A stretch of DNA of 64,000 bases, taken from the NCBI GenBank assembly GCA_016716065.1, contig JADJXA010000010.1:62001-126000 (forward strand). The letters are read 5' to 3'. The notes beneath the pieces are model-generated. The model was given only the letters and a program-made list of their open reading frames with translations. It was not told the DNA's origin and made no database searches. The DNA is from Candidatus Leptovillus gracilis (GTDB lineage Bacteria; Chloroflexota; Anaerolineae; Promineifilales; Promineifilaceae). Shown in pieces: positions 26,606 to 35,901 of the stretch (position 1 is the first letter of the stretch; the number at the start of each line of letters is the position of its first letter). The position numbers were made by a program, and so were the translations under genes.

Positions 26606-27640
26606 CTACCTTCCGCGCATTTTAGGATCAAGAATGTCGCGCAGCGCATCTCCCACCAGATTCCAGCCCATGCCGTAAAACAAAAGAGCCAAACCCGGAA
26701 ATACAATGATGTACCAATGTTTATCCAGCGTCAGAATCCAGGAGCGGGCAAAACTCACAAGCTGCCCCCAGTCTGCATACCCTTCTTGTACGCCAATCCC
26801 CAGGAAGCTGAGCGCCGCAAAACTCAATACAATCGCCCCCATGTCCAGCGACAAGACCACCAGCGTGGGGTAAATCGCATTAGGCAAAATATGTCGAGTG
26901 ATCAGGTGAATGTCACGCGCACCGCTGGCCCGCGCCGCCTGCACATAATCCCGTTCCTTGGTAGACAAGATGTCACCACGCAGCAAACGCGCATAGCCCG
27001 TCCAGCCAAAAACAATCAGCGCAATCGAAGCCGGCCAGATACTTCGGCCGAAAATCGGCACTAAAATCGAAGCCAGAATCAAGGCCGCCACCAAGAAAGG
27101 AAAGGCGATAAAAATCTCTACCACACGCATTAACGTTTCATCTACCCAACCGCCATAAAAACCGGCCGTGGCCCCAATAAGCATACCGATTAGCGCCGAT
27201 GTTGTTACCACCATCGTACCCACAAACAACGCCGTGCGGCTGCCCCAAACAACGCCATACCAGATATCGTACTGACCACTGGTAGTACCCATCAAATGAA
27301 CCCATTCCTCATGACCCGTAATACCGTACCAAAAGGGTATGGTCTCCGGGGCGTTTCGTACCCAAGGCGTCCCTGGCGGCTGTGGCTCGGCGCTGAATCC
27401 GGCCCGCGGCACCAGCCGCGTATTCCAGTTGGCGTTGATCGGTGGGGCCAATACAGGCGCAAATATGGCTACGAGAATAAAACCAGTAAGAATGATCAGG
27501 CCAGCAACCGAGAGTGGATTGGTGACAATCCCTTTTAAGAGCCGTGCCCACTCCGGACCCAACAGCTTTTCCAGCCGACTCTGTTCATCCAAATATTCGT
27601 CTTCAAGTTGCACAGGCGAAGAAGCAGCATTCGCACTCAT
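26606..27640 (-). CDS. dppC: Dipeptide/oligopeptide ABC transporter permease DppC
   Basis: 344 residues. An N-terminal OppC-type cytoplasmic segment precedes the first helix (about 45-65). A periplasmic-side loop and five further helices follow. The coupling loop is ARASGARDIHLITRHILPN and the end is GWNLVGDALRDILDPKMRGR, both typical. It forms the membrane channel with the DppB encoded 17 bases upstream. Confidence 0.92.
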   Translation of the reverse strand: MSANAASSPVQLEDEYLDEQSRLEKLLGPEWARLLKGIVTNPLSVAGLIILTGFILVAIFAPVLAPPINANWNTRLVPRAGFSAEPQPPGTPWVRNAPETIPFWYGITGHEEWVHLMGTTSGQYDIWYGVVWGSRTALFVGTMVVTTSALIGMLIGATAGFYGGWVDETLMRVVEIFIAFPFLVAALILASILVPIFGRSIWPASIALIVFGWTGYARLLRGDILSTKERDYVQAARASGARDIHLITRHILPNAIYPTLVVLSLDMGAIVLSFAALSFLGIGVQEGYADWGQLVSFARSWILTLDKHWYIIVFPGLALLFYGMGWNLVGDALRDILDPKMRGR

Positions 27641-27657
27641 GTTTTAACCTCCACAAA

Positions 27658-28722
27658 CTACTCCAGGCGTACCCTGGGATCGAGAACACCATACAAAATA
27701 TCAACTAGAAGGTTGACAAGGATGAACAAACTGGCTGTAAACAAAGCAAAACCAAGCATTGTTAGAACGTCCAGACTCAACGCCGCCGCCGCCGCCGCCG
27801 ACCCTATGCCCGGCAGGTTAAAGATCGTTTCTGTAATGACCACGCCGTTCAAAAGGCCGGCAACGGTTGCTCCGGCAATGGTTGCCACCGGGATCAACGC
27901 ATTTTTCCGCACATGCCGGTTTACGACCACTTTCTCGCTCAACCCTTTGGCCCGCGCTGTGGTTACGTAATCCTGGCGCAGCGCCTCCAACATGGAGGAG
28001 CGCGTCACTTTCAGCAGCAGCGCCCAAGATAGATAAGAAAGTGTAATGACTGGCAAAATCAGGTGACGCAAGGCATCCAGGAATATGTCAAATCGTAGAT
28101 TTAGCAAGGCGTCTACGCTCATCATCCTGGTGTAGTTCACAAATTCTGGCTTGAGAACTTGTTGGCTGAACTGCGTAGACAAACGTCCGGGAGGAAACCA
28201 GCCTAATTTCGCATAAAATATCAACAGCACCAACAACCCAAAGACAAAGGTTGGGAAAGAATAACCCAGAATCGCAATGATACGCGCCAACTGATCCGGC
28301 CATTTGTTGTGGTTTAGGGCCGCTTTAATTCCCAACCAGATGCCGATAAACACGATAGGAAACATACTCCATAGAGCCAATTCCATGGTCATGGGAATGC
28401 GACGTTTGAGCGTGTCTACCACTGGCTCGCGCCCAGTGCGCGAATAGCCTAAATCGCCGCGCAGAACCCCACCAATGGTTTCACCGTTTATAGGGTCTGT
28501 CCGGCCGACCAGCCAGGACCAATACTGCTTATAGAACGGGTCGTTCAGGCCATACCGCTTGATAATGGCATCCAATGCCGCATCGGAATGGGGCAGGTCC
28601 TTCACGTATAATGCCGAACGCTCTACAGGCCCTAACACCTGCAACATGGCAAAAATAAGAAGCGTTACCCCTAGCAAAATAATGGGTAATACCATAAGCC
28701 GTCGAAGTATGTAGGCTGTCAT
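27658..28722 (-). CDS. dppB: Dipeptide/oligopeptide ABC transporter permease DppB
   Basis: 354 residues starting TAYILRRLMVLPIILLG, the family N-terminus. Six helices, coupling loop ARAKGLSEKVVVNRHVRKN, and the closing LVDILYGVLDPRVRL. It lies 245 bases downstream of the binding protein, across two strong hairpins, and 17 bases upstream of dppC. Confidence 0.93.
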   Translation of the reverse strand: MTAYILRRLMVLPIILLGVTLLIFAMLQVLGPVERSALYVKDLPHSDAALDAIIKRYGLNDPFYKQYWSWLVGRTDPINGETIGGVLRGDLGYSRTGREPVVDTLKRRIPMTMELALWSMFPIVFIGIWLGIKAALNHNKWPDQLARIIAILGYSFPTFVFGLLVLLIFYAKLGWFPPGRLSTQFSQQVLKPEFVNYTRMMSVDALLNLRFDIFLDALRHLILPVITLSYLSWALLLKVTRSSMLEALRQDYVTTARAKGLSEKVVVNRHVRKNALIPVATIAGATVAGLLNGVVITETIFNLPGIGSAAAAAALSLDVLTMLGFALFTASLFILVNLLVDILYGVLDPRVRLE

Positions 28723-28765
28723 CCTGAAGGACCTCCCAATGGATTGGAATTTCTAAACCTTTTGT

Positions 28766-28804
28766 CACGTATGCCATGAATCCATTTGATTCGTGGCATA
28801 CGTG
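28766..28804. repeat. Perfect-looking hairpin between binding-protein and dppB genes
   Basis: CACGTATGCCA and TGGCATACGTG pair, extended by GAATC/GATTC around a five-base loop. No U-tract on the minus strand, so more likely an mRNA processing or stability element than a terminator. Confidence 0.6.
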
Positions 28805-28822
28805 GTAAAACGTTTCTCAGTT

Positions 28823-28875
28823 GTTAAAAAGGGTTGGTGGAGCTTTGCATACAGTGTATGTCAAAGCTCCACCAA
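28823..28875 (-). terminator. Strong hairpin with U-tract after the binding-protein gene
   Basis: TTGGTGGAGCTTTG pairs with CAAAGCTCCACCAA, with an inner CATAC/GTATG stem. On the minus strand it is followed by CCCTTTTTAAC. Such partial terminators often let the binding protein be made in excess over the permeases. Confidence 0.75.
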
Positions 28876-28967
28876 GGGTTCATGGGCAGACAATGCTTCT
28901 CAGTTTTGTCTGAAACAATCAATCGTTCAGACCTGGTTGAGCAAGCGTTATCACGCCATTGGTATTG

Positions 28968-31046
28968 TTACTCGTCCAGACTCATGGCGTAGTAATAGGG
29001 GGCAAACGCGCCAACCCGATTGTACCAGCCTTGCACCCAACGTTGCTCGTAGCGGTTGCTCAACGCCTGGGCGCCGGTGATCTGGATGGCCGTGTCGTAG
29101 TGCAGCTGCTGCAATTCAAAGTAGATAGCTTCACGTTCGACCGGATCGGAGGCCAACACGCCGCGGGTAACCAGGTCGTTGAATTGGTCTACCAAATCTT
29201 GCGGCAGATTTTGGCGGCCGGCAAATGTGCCAACGGTGAACGGCTGCGCCCAGTTGTGCGGGTCATGGATATCTTCGACCCAGCCGCTGACAGCCAGCGG
29301 CAGTTGAGCGGCGCGGAAGGAGCGCAGCAGCGTCGGCCACGGCACACCTACGATCTCAACCTGGTAAGCCGGGTTGATGGTACTGAGATTGGCTTGCAGG
29401 ATTTCACCAATAATCTGGCGGGTGGTGTTGCCGGTGTTGAAGACAACCTGTACGCGGAAGCCATTCTCGGCCACAGCGCCATCCCAGGCCATTTCCAATT
29501 CAGACGCGCACATGTCCATATCAAACTGAACGTACGGACCATCCGGGTTGTAACCGAGCATGTCCTGAATGATGGGGCCATTATTGCGGATGCCCTTGCC
29601 ATTCAACGCCTCAGCGATGTAGGTGTCATAATCGAAGCAGGCACGGAAGGCCTGACGCACATGAATGTCGGAGAAGAAGTCGGCCGGAACGCCATTGCCA
29701 TCCAGTTTACCGCTGCCGATGTACGGGTTGTTGCCCTGGTCATCGGTGACGACATTGAAGTTCATGAAGATGTCTGTACGGCTGACGCTGGGCAGATCGG
29801 GCCAGACACGCAATGTCCCTTGCGGATTGTCGCTGGGCACGCATTCATCGGTGTGGTAATCGCAGATTTCGCCTACCAGCGGATCAACCTGGGTGTAGTT
29901 TTCCAGCGGAACGCTGACCCATTCAGCATCACCAGCCTGCAAAGCAGCAAAGCGGGTACCCCATTCGCTGACGTTCTTGATAATAACAGTCGAGACTTTG
30001 GCGACGCCAGAGGGGCCATTTTCCCACATTGGATCGCCTTCTGGACGCCAGTAATTCTCGTTGGCGACCATCACGATCTCTTCGTTGGGGGTCCAATGAT
30101 CCAGGATGTAGGGGCCGGTGCCATTGATTTTGTCGGTGATCGGGCTGTTTTCGGCGCCAGGAGCATAGTAATTCTGCCAAGTGGCGCAATCGCCGTCCCA
30201 GTCACCCTGGGCTGCGGTCCATTCTTGATCCAGCACGTAGCTAAAGCCAGCCATTGTGGACAGGAAAGGTCCCCAGGGTTGGGCCAGGTTGAAGGTGACA
30301 GTGCCGGCCGCATCATCGGGCACAACGGCCGCTTTCACAACCTCGCATACACCGGCCAGCGTGTCGGCGTCGAGCGCTTTCACGGCGTCAGGATCACCGG
30401 CAATCGCACACTCTGGGTCAATGCCTTCGGTCACGTCGTAGCAGTTGCTGTAACCCAGGATGGGTTCCAACCACAGCCACTGCGGGCCATTGGGGTCAGA
30501 CTGGAGCAAACCACGCCAGAAGGTGTAGGCCACGTCGTGGGCTTCCAGCGTACCGCCATCGTGGAAAGTTACACCCGGACGGATGTTGAAGGTGTAGGTG
30601 AGGCCATCTTCAGAAATCAGGCCATTATCCAGGCTGGGGACTTCCATCGCCAACACAGGCACGTAAGAGGTGGCGTCTTTGTGATTGTAGAAAATCAGGG
30701 GTTCCATCACCTGCATGATCACGCCGCTGCTGGCGGTATCGTAGGCAAGATTCGGATCCAGGGTGTCCGGATCGCCAAACAAGATTTCGGTATACGTGCC
30801 CGGATTCGGGGCGACAAAGCTAACGGGCGCAACTGGTTCCGGCGTAGCCGTTACCACAATTTGTTCCGTGACAACACGGGTCACTTCCACCGATTCACCA
30901 GCTTCGGTGACGGTTTCGGTAATGACGCGGGTTACTTCTACGGGCACTTCTTTGATGACTTCAACTGTTTCTGGCTGACAGGCCACCAGCAAAACAGCAA
31001 AAATCATCATCAAGGCCACTAACAGGCTCATTTTTTTATTAAACAT
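28968..31046 (-). CDS. dppA: Peptide ABC transporter substrate-binding lipoprotein (family 5)
   Basis: 692 residues, long for the family. A signal peptide ends in the lipobox LLVAC with lipid-carrying Cys23. A Val/Thr/Glu-rich spacer (about 27-75) holds repeated VTRV and TETV units. The SBP_bac_5 domain follows: DPNLAYDTAS, NIRPGVTFHDGG, NGTGPYILD, the DIHVRQAFRACFDYD segment and a C-terminal QRWVQGWYNR. A strong site (GGAGGAGG) lies 8 bases before the ATG. It binds peptides or similar ligands outside the membrane for DppBCDF. A 33-codon upstream frame overlaps its start. Confidence 0.92.
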   Translation of the reverse strand: MFNKKMSLLVALMMIFAVLLVACQPETVEVIKEVPVEVTRVITETVTEAGESVEVTRVVTEQIVVTATPEPVAPVSFVAPNPGTYTEILFGDPDTLDPNLAYDTASSGVIMQVMEPLIFYNHKDATSYVPVLAMEVPSLDNGLISEDGLTYTFNIRPGVTFHDGGTLEAHDVAYTFWRGLLQSDPNGPQWLWLEPILGYSNCYDVTEGIDPECAIAGDPDAVKALDADTLAGVCEVVKAAVVPDDAAGTVTFNLAQPWGPFLSTMAGFSYVLDQEWTAAQGDWDGDCATWQNYYAPGAENSPITDKINGTGPYILDHWTPNEEIVMVANENYWRPEGDPMWENGPSGVAKVSTVIIKNVSEWGTRFAALQAGDAEWVSVPLENYTQVDPLVGEICDYHTDECVPSDNPQGTLRVWPDLPSVSRTDIFMNFNVVTDDQGNNPYIGSGKLDGNGVPADFFSDIHVRQAFRACFDYDTYIAEALNGKGIRNNGPIIQDMLGYNPDGPYVQFDMDMCASELEMAWDGAVAENGFRVQVVFNTGNTTRQIIGEILQANLSTINPAYQVEIVGVPWPTLLRSFRAAQLPLAVSGWVEDIHDPHNWAQPFTVGTFAGRQNLPQDLVDQFNDLVTRGVLASDPVEREAIYFELQQLHYDTAIQITGAQALSNRYEQRWVQGWYNRVGAFAPYYYAMSLDE

Positions 31047-31129
31047 CTAACTAAACCTCCTCCAAATTTTGCATAAAAGTAAAACGTTAACGCTTGTAAA
31101 TTTTTGTCAGCTGCACTTTGTTCAGGCAT
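31028..31129 (-). other. Possible upstream ORF overlapping the binding-protein start
   Basis: ATG at 31129 follows AAAGGAGGTGATG, a nearly full-length Shine-Dalgarno sequence, but only 2 bases separate AGGAGG from the ATG, which is too close for efficient use. The 33 codons end 19 bases inside the dppA-like gene. It could couple translation or be a remnant. Confidence 0.3.
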
Positions 31130-31222
31130 CACCTCCTTTCATAAAGGCTTGGCGGTTCACCATAGAAATGTGTTCATTCAGGCAGACCTGGCAAGTTTTT
31201 AATATCTGCCAGATGAGTACAT

Positions 31223-32239
31223 CTATAGAAATTTATCGGCGTGATGGCAGGCTACCATGTGCGGTTTTGTTTCTGTGCCCAGATTGCGGAATTCCGGGTC
31301 TTCCTGGCGACAAATATCGGTGGCGAAGGAGCAGCGGGGGTTGAAACGACAACCGGCGGGGGGATTGGCCGGGCTGGGGACGTCGCCTTCGAGAAGAATG
31401 CGCTTTCTGGTGGCTTCTTTGTCTGGATCGGGAATGGGAATGGCCGACAGCAGCGCCTGGGTATAAGGATGCAGCGGATGGTCATACACTTCATCCCGCT
31501 CGCTTAACTCGACGATGCGTCCTAAATACATCACGGCGACCCGGTCGCTGATGTAGCGGACCATTGATAGGTCGTGGGCGATAAATAAATAGGTGAGGCC
31601 GAGTTCGGACTTTAAGTCGTCCAACAAATTGACGACCTGGGCCTGGATGGAAACATCCAGGGCGGAAATGGGTTCGTCGGCGACGATGAAGGAGGGGTTG
31701 GTGGCCAGGGCGCGGGCGATGCCAATGCGTTGGCGCTGGCCGCCAGAGAATTCGTGGGGGTAACGTTTGACAAAATAGGGGTTCAGACCGACCACGCTCA
31801 GTAGTTCTTGCACGCGCTCTTTGCGGCTGGCGGCGTTGCCGATGCCATGAATTTGCAGCGGTTCACCGACAATGCTGCCTACCTGCATCCGGGGATTGAG
31901 TGAGGAATAGGGGTCCTGGAATATCATTTGCATGTGCCGTCGTTTGCGGCGCAAATCGTTTCGCTTGAGAGTGGTCAGGTCTTCCTGGCCGAAATAAACT
32001 TGCCCGTCTGTGGGGGCTAACAATTGCAAAATTGTGCGGCCGGCGGTGGATTTGCCACAGCCGCTTTCGCCCACCAGGCCCAGCGTTTCGCCTTTGTAAA
32101 TGTCGAAACTGATGCCATCAACGGCCTGAACTGCGCCAACCTGGCGGCGGAAGACGCCGCGGCGAATGGGAAAATGTTTTTTGAGGTTTTTGACGCTGAT
32201 GAGGACTTCTTTGCTGCCGTTGTTGTTTGTCTGGTTCAT
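31223..32239 (-). CDS. dppF: Oligopeptide ABC transporter ATP-binding protein DppF
   Basis: 338 residues. Walker A GESGCGKST, Q-loop MIFQDPYSSLNPRMQ, signature FSGGQRQRIGIARAL, Walker B FIVADEPISALD and H-loop FIAHDLS. The C-terminal oligopeptide-type extension has the Cys pattern CRFNPRCSFATDICRQEDPE, found in Opp/Dpp ATPases. Its start overlaps the dppD stop by 4 bases (ATGA), implying coupled translation. Confidence 0.93.
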   Translation of the reverse strand: MNQTNNNGSKEVLISVKNLKKHFPIRRGVFRRQVGAVQAVDGISFDIYKGETLGLVGESGCGKSTAGRTILQLLAPTDGQVYFGQEDLTTLKRNDLRRKRRHMQMIFQDPYSSLNPRMQVGSIVGEPLQIHGIGNAASRKERVQELLSVVGLNPYFVKRYPHEFSGGQRQRIGIARALATNPSFIVADEPISALDVSIQAQVVNLLDDLKSELGLTYLFIAHDLSMVRYISDRVAVMYLGRIVELSERDEVYDHPLHPYTQALLSAIPIPDPDKEATRKRILLEGDVPSPANPPAGCRFNPRCSFATDICRQEDPEFRNLGTETKPHMVACHHADKFL

Positions 32240-33276
32240 GCTGTCGCTCCAACAGGTGCAGTTTGTTGTTGCAGGTCTTCGGCGGTGATACGCACACCGT
32301 CATGGATGTCTTCCCAACGCCAGCAGGCTGAATAATGTTCTGGCGCTACGGCTTCTAATGGAGGGTTTTCTTCCCAGCAGCGCTGTATGGCATAACGGCA
32401 GCGTGGGGCAAAGGGGCAGTGCTTGGGTTCTCGGAGCAGATCGGGGGGCAAACCCTGAATAGGGATCAGGCGTTTTTTCTCTTTGGCGTCAATTTTGGGC
32501 AGCGATTCCAGCAGACCTAAGGTATAGGGGTGGCTGGTGTGGCGATAAAGTTCACGGACGGGGGCCGACTCGACAATGAAGCCAGAGTACATGACGGCGA
32601 CTTTTTCAACGACACTGGTGACGACGCCCAGATCGTGGGTGATCCAGATGATGGCCATGCCGAGTTGTTTACGCAAGCGGGTGACCAAGTCTACGATTTG
32701 GGCCTGGATGGTGACGTCCAGGGCAGTAGTGGGTTCGTCGGCGATGAGGAGGGAAGGGTTGCAGGAAAGGGCCATGGCGATGCCAATGCGTTGGCGCTGG
32801 CCGCCGGAGAATTGATGGGGATAGTCGTCTAAACGTTCTTTGGCGTTGGGCAGGCCGACCAGGACAAGCATTTCGGCGGCGCGTTCGTTGGCTTGGTCGC
32901 GGTTCATGCCCAGGTGGAGTTCCAGGCCTTCGGTCATTTGGCGACCGATAGTTAGCACGGGGTTGAGGGAAGTCATGGGGTCTTGGAAGACCATGGCCAT
33001 TTCCCGACCACGTACATGGCGTACTTCTTCTTTGGAGAGTTTAAGAAGATCACGGCCGTTAAAAAAAACTTTGCCCGCTTCTACCTGTCCCGGTGGGGTA
33101 GGTATCAAACCCATGATGGAAAGGACACCGACGGATTTGCCGGACCCACTTTCACCGACAATGGCCATTGCCTCACCCTCGTTCAGGGTGTAGGAAATGC
33201 CATTTACTGCATGAACAATTCCTTCTTCGGTGTAAAACCTGGTTACAAGATTTTCAACTTCAAGTAAATGGGTCAT
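32236..33276 (-). CDS. dppD: Oligopeptide ABC transporter ATP-binding protein DppD
   Basis: 346 residues. Walker A GESGSGKSV, MVFQDPMTSLNPVL, signature FSGGQRQRIGIAMAL, Walker B LLIADEPTTALD, H-loop WITHDLG. The C-terminal Cys-rich segment is CPFAPRCRYAIQRC. It is the first gene of dppD-dppF-dppA-dppB-dppC and has a near-consensus promoter 200 bases upstream. Confidence 0.93.
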   Translation of the reverse strand: MTHLLEVENLVTRFYTEEGIVHAVNGISYTLNEGEAMAIVGESGSGKSVGVLSIMGLIPTPPGQVEAGKVFFNGRDLLKLSKEEVRHVRGREMAMVFQDPMTSLNPVLTIGRQMTEGLELHLGMNRDQANERAAEMLVLVGLPNAKERLDDYPHQFSGGQRQRIGIAMALSCNPSLLIADEPTTALDVTIQAQIVDLVTRLRKQLGMAIIWITHDLGVVTSVVEKVAVMYSGFIVESAPVRELYRHTSHPYTLGLLESLPKIDAKEKKRLIPIQGLPPDLLREPKHCPFAPRCRYAIQRCWEENPPLEAVAPEHYSACWRWEDIHDGVRITAEDLQQQTAPVGATA

Positions 33277-33409
33277 GTTTCCCCGTTTGACGTGAGATAG
33301 TTTGTTAATTTGTTTGGCTGATGCGCAGAGTTAAAATCAGGAGGATTGGATTAACACCGAACATCGTTCCTTTCCCTTGCAGTTTGAAACTATACCCGAA
33401 CAAACGGGA

Positions 33410-33425
33410 CTTAACAAGTGTTAAG
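33410..33425. promoter_or_regulatory. Palindrome in the dpp operon leader
   Basis: CTTAACA AG TGTTAAG, two 7-base arms, about 55 bases downstream of the predicted start of transcription. A plausible repressor operator; nothing else in the 33277-33570 gap looks structured. Confidence 0.4.
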
Positions 33426-33480
33426 GTTTGACCACAAAACAGGAAATCTTTCCCGTTTTGCCAGTCTGGCGCTCATAAAA

Positions 33481-33509
33481 ATTCTATAACAGTTGGCATT
33501 GTCTGTCAA
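33481..33509 (-). promoter_or_regulatory. Sigma-70-type promoter for the dpp operon
   Basis: Minus strand: TTGACA, 17 bases, TAGAAT. Perfect -35 and five of six -10 positions. It gives a leader of about 200 bases before dppD. Confidence 0.65.
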
Positions 33510-33570
33510 TCTGGTGTCAAATAAGGGTCAATTCAGGGGCGACGGCCGTCTGTGTGAATCACGGCCGTAA

Positions 33571-34970
33571 CTACCCAATTAACACCCGCGCTTCGGGGTA
33601 CTGCACCAACTGCTTAGATGGTTCCTGCCGGAACAGGGCCACGGCAATGGTCAATGCTCCCAATCGTCCCCAGAACATCATAAAAATAATGATGATCCGG
33701 CCAAACAGGTTCAACTCGCCAGTAATGCCCAACGATAAACCGCAGGTCGCCAGAGCCGAAACCACTTCAAACAGCACTTCATTCAGAGCCAGATCGTGCG
33801 TTAGCAAAATGAGCCAACTGGCAATAAAGACCAGGCCCAGGCTGATGCTCAACACGGCCGCGGCGCGGCGCACCGTCTCGTCCATAATCGTGCGCCGCCG
33901 AAAGCGCACGGCCGTCCGACCTCTGGCCGAACTCCACAAAGCCATCGCCAGCACGCCAAACGTGCCCGTGGTAATACCACCGCCCATCGAAGCTGGGGCG
34001 CAGCCGATAAACATCAACATCATCACCAATAAGCGGCTCTCCGGCAAAAGCTGATCAAAATCTTCCAACCCAGGGAATCCGGCGGTGCGCGCCGACACGG
34101 ACTGAAACCAGGTATGAACAAGCCGGTCCCGAATGACCGCCTCGCTTAAAACACCATCCACCTGCGTTTCGGCCACCAGCAGCCCCACCCAGCCCAGCAC
34201 AATCAAAAACACAACCACAATCAGCGTCAGTTGGGTGTGCGAAGAGAGCGCCGCCGCGCGCGCCACTGCGAAAAATCCAAAAAAACCGGGATACCCAGGC
34301 CGCCCAACAAAACCAGACCGCCCAAAATAAGCAGGGTGATGCTGTCGCCAGGGATGCCGCGTGGATACTGGGGCAGGCCGGCAAACAGATCAAATCCGGC
34401 GTTGCAGAAGGCTGATACCGCATGGAAAATGGCATAAAAGAGGGCCTGGTCGGCCGACACAATGCCACTGATGCGCCAATGCGCATACAACAGCAGCGCG
34501 CCAATGCCTTCGATAACCAGGATGCCCACGATGACGCGCCGCAGCAGAAACAAGATGGCCGCCGGTTTATCCAGCCCCAAAGAGCTGGAAACGGCCAGGC
34601 GGTCTAACAGCGAAATGCGCCGACCGAGGAGCTGCAGTGTCAGGGCGACCAAAACCATGTACCCCACGCCTCCTAGTTGGATGAGGATCAGCAGGATAAC
34701 CTGACCCAGAAACGTAAAGTCGGTGCTGGTTGTCAGCACCGTTAATCCGGTAATGGCCGCTGCCGATGTAGCCGTAAACCAGGCATCCATAAAAGTGATG
34801 GGACGGGTGGTCATGCCTGGCAGCAAGAGCAGCATCGTCCCAATGGCTACCAGGACCGCCAAACCCAATACCAGGCGAGCAGGCACAGACAGATGCGGCC
34901 GTCGTCGGGCACTTTTCACCGGCTGGCGCAAGTGTTCGATGCGGGTTTTAGGCCGCGCGTGTTGGCTCAT
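33571..34970 (-). pseudogene. trkH: Trk/Ktr potassium channel subunit TrkH, frameshifted mid-gene
   Basis: The frame from ATG 34970 covers the first half (pore motif TATSAAAITGLTVL; second pore FHAVSAFCNAGFDLF) and ends 12 residues after FLDFSQW. The overlapping frame from about 34266 resumes with LSSHTQLTL and the last two pore segments (QSVSARTAGFPG; EVVSALATCGLSLG) to 33571. Adding one C at about 34249-34252 joins them into about 466 residues, normal for TrkH/KtrB. Its start overlaps the trkA stop by 4 bases. Probably a sequencing indel, since both halves are well conserved. Confidence 0.88.
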
Positions 34971-35632
34971 GTCAGTTTGCTGAAGCGGGTGATGGATTGG
35001 TTGTCGCCAAAGACGATCAAGAGATCGCCCTGCTGCAGAATGGTGTCGGCGGTGGGGGAAATAAGCACCTCGTCGCCCCGTTTGATGAGCAAAATAGTCA
35101 GGTGGTGTTTATTACGCAGATCGCTTTGGGCCAGACTTTGCCAGGTCAGACACATCGGCAAGACGATTTCGGCGATGGCGTAGCCCTGGCTCAGGTTAAA
35201 TTTTTCCAGCAAGGTGGGGGTACTTAGCTCTTCGGCCAGACGGCGGGCGCTGTTTTGTTCGGGCTGCACCACCATGTCGGCGCCCACGCGCAGCAAAATC
35301 TCTTTTTGTCGGCTGGTTTGTGTCTTGCAGATAACCCGCCGCACGCCCAGGCTTTTGAGCGAGGCTGTGGTGAGGAGGTTGGCTTCAAAATCGGCGCCAA
35401 TGGCGACAATGACGGTATCGAAGGAACCAATATCTACGGTACGCAAAGCGTCTTCATTGGTAGAGTCCAGAACGGCCGCATGGGTCACTTCATCGGCAAC
35501 GCTTTGCACCAGTTGGGCATTCTCGTCAATTGCCATTACGGTTTGGCCGTTTTCTTCCAGCGCGCGCGCCAGGCTGCTGCCAAACCGCCCTAATCCGATC
35601 ACTGCAAATTCCTGGGGCTGCTTTTTTGCCAT
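34967..35632 (-). CDS. trkA: Potassium uptake regulatory subunit TrkA/KtrA
   Basis: 221 residues from ATG 35632; the frame continues to 35773 only through a repeat array. Residues 8-125 are a Rossmann RCK-N domain (FAVIGLGRFGSSLARAL, then AIDENAQ and ATT-type DSTNEDAL), binding NAD(H) or ATP. Residues 140-220 are RCK-C (GDEVLISPTADTILQQGDLL). It forms the ring that gates TrkH, encoded immediately downstream with a 4-base overlap. Confidence 0.93.
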   Translation of the reverse strand: MAKKQPQEFAVIGLGRFGSSLARALEENGQTVMAIDENAQLVQSVADEVTHAAVLDSTNEDALRTVDIGSFDTVIVAIGADFEANLLTTASLKSLGVRRVICKTQTSRQKEILLRVGADMVVQPEQNSARRLAEELSTPTLLEKFNLSQGYAIAEIVLPMCLTWQSLAQSDLRNKHHLTILLIKRGDEVLISPTADTILQQGDLLIVFGDNQSITRFSKLT

Positions 35633-35670
35633 CAGTAAAACCTCGGACCTGTGAAATGCTGCTGGTAGCT

Positions 35671-35798
35671 GTGAACCGTATTCCGTGAACCGTATTGCGT
35701 CAATGGCATTTCGTGAATCGTATTCCGTTAAGGCATTTGCCAGAGTTAGCGCCCACCGATTACGGATTACCAACTACGGACCACCGACTACGGCACTA
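35671..35798. repeat. Heptamer array upstream of trkA
   Basis: About 17 imperfect 7-bp units. The left half is of CGTATTC/CGTGAAC type and the right half is inverted (CGGATTA, CGGACCA type), so the halves can partly pair. It also contains GGCATTTGCCAGAG, shared with 18410. Confidence 0.75.
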
Positions 35799-35901
35799 GT
35801 ATAAAGAGGTTTTACGGCCAGGCAAAGAAGCTCGCTGACGTTTTAGAGAGCGTGGGGTAAACTAATAGCTGAAATTTATGGACTGTGAAGGATGATGCGT
35901 G

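Noticed and set aside
28959..31022. A 687-codon open frame on the + strand opposite the peptide-binding protein
   Set aside because: It mirrors the real gene almost exactly, has no recognisable domains and follows from codon bias on the other strand. The minus-strand frame has a lipobox, family-5 motifs and a strong ribosome-binding site.
31127..31141. Match to the 3' end of 16S rRNA (ATCACCTCCTTTC) on the + strand
   Set aside because: It is simply the complement of an extended Shine-Dalgarno sequence; no other rRNA sequence is nearby.
34055..34504. 149-codon minus-strand frame inside trkH
   Set aside because: Third-frame shadow; the trkH pore motifs are in the other two frames.
35671..35798. 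Repeat array considered as CRISPR or origin iterons
   Set aside because: Units are 7 bp, degenerate and contiguous; no spacers, no cas genes, no DnaA boxes recognised.
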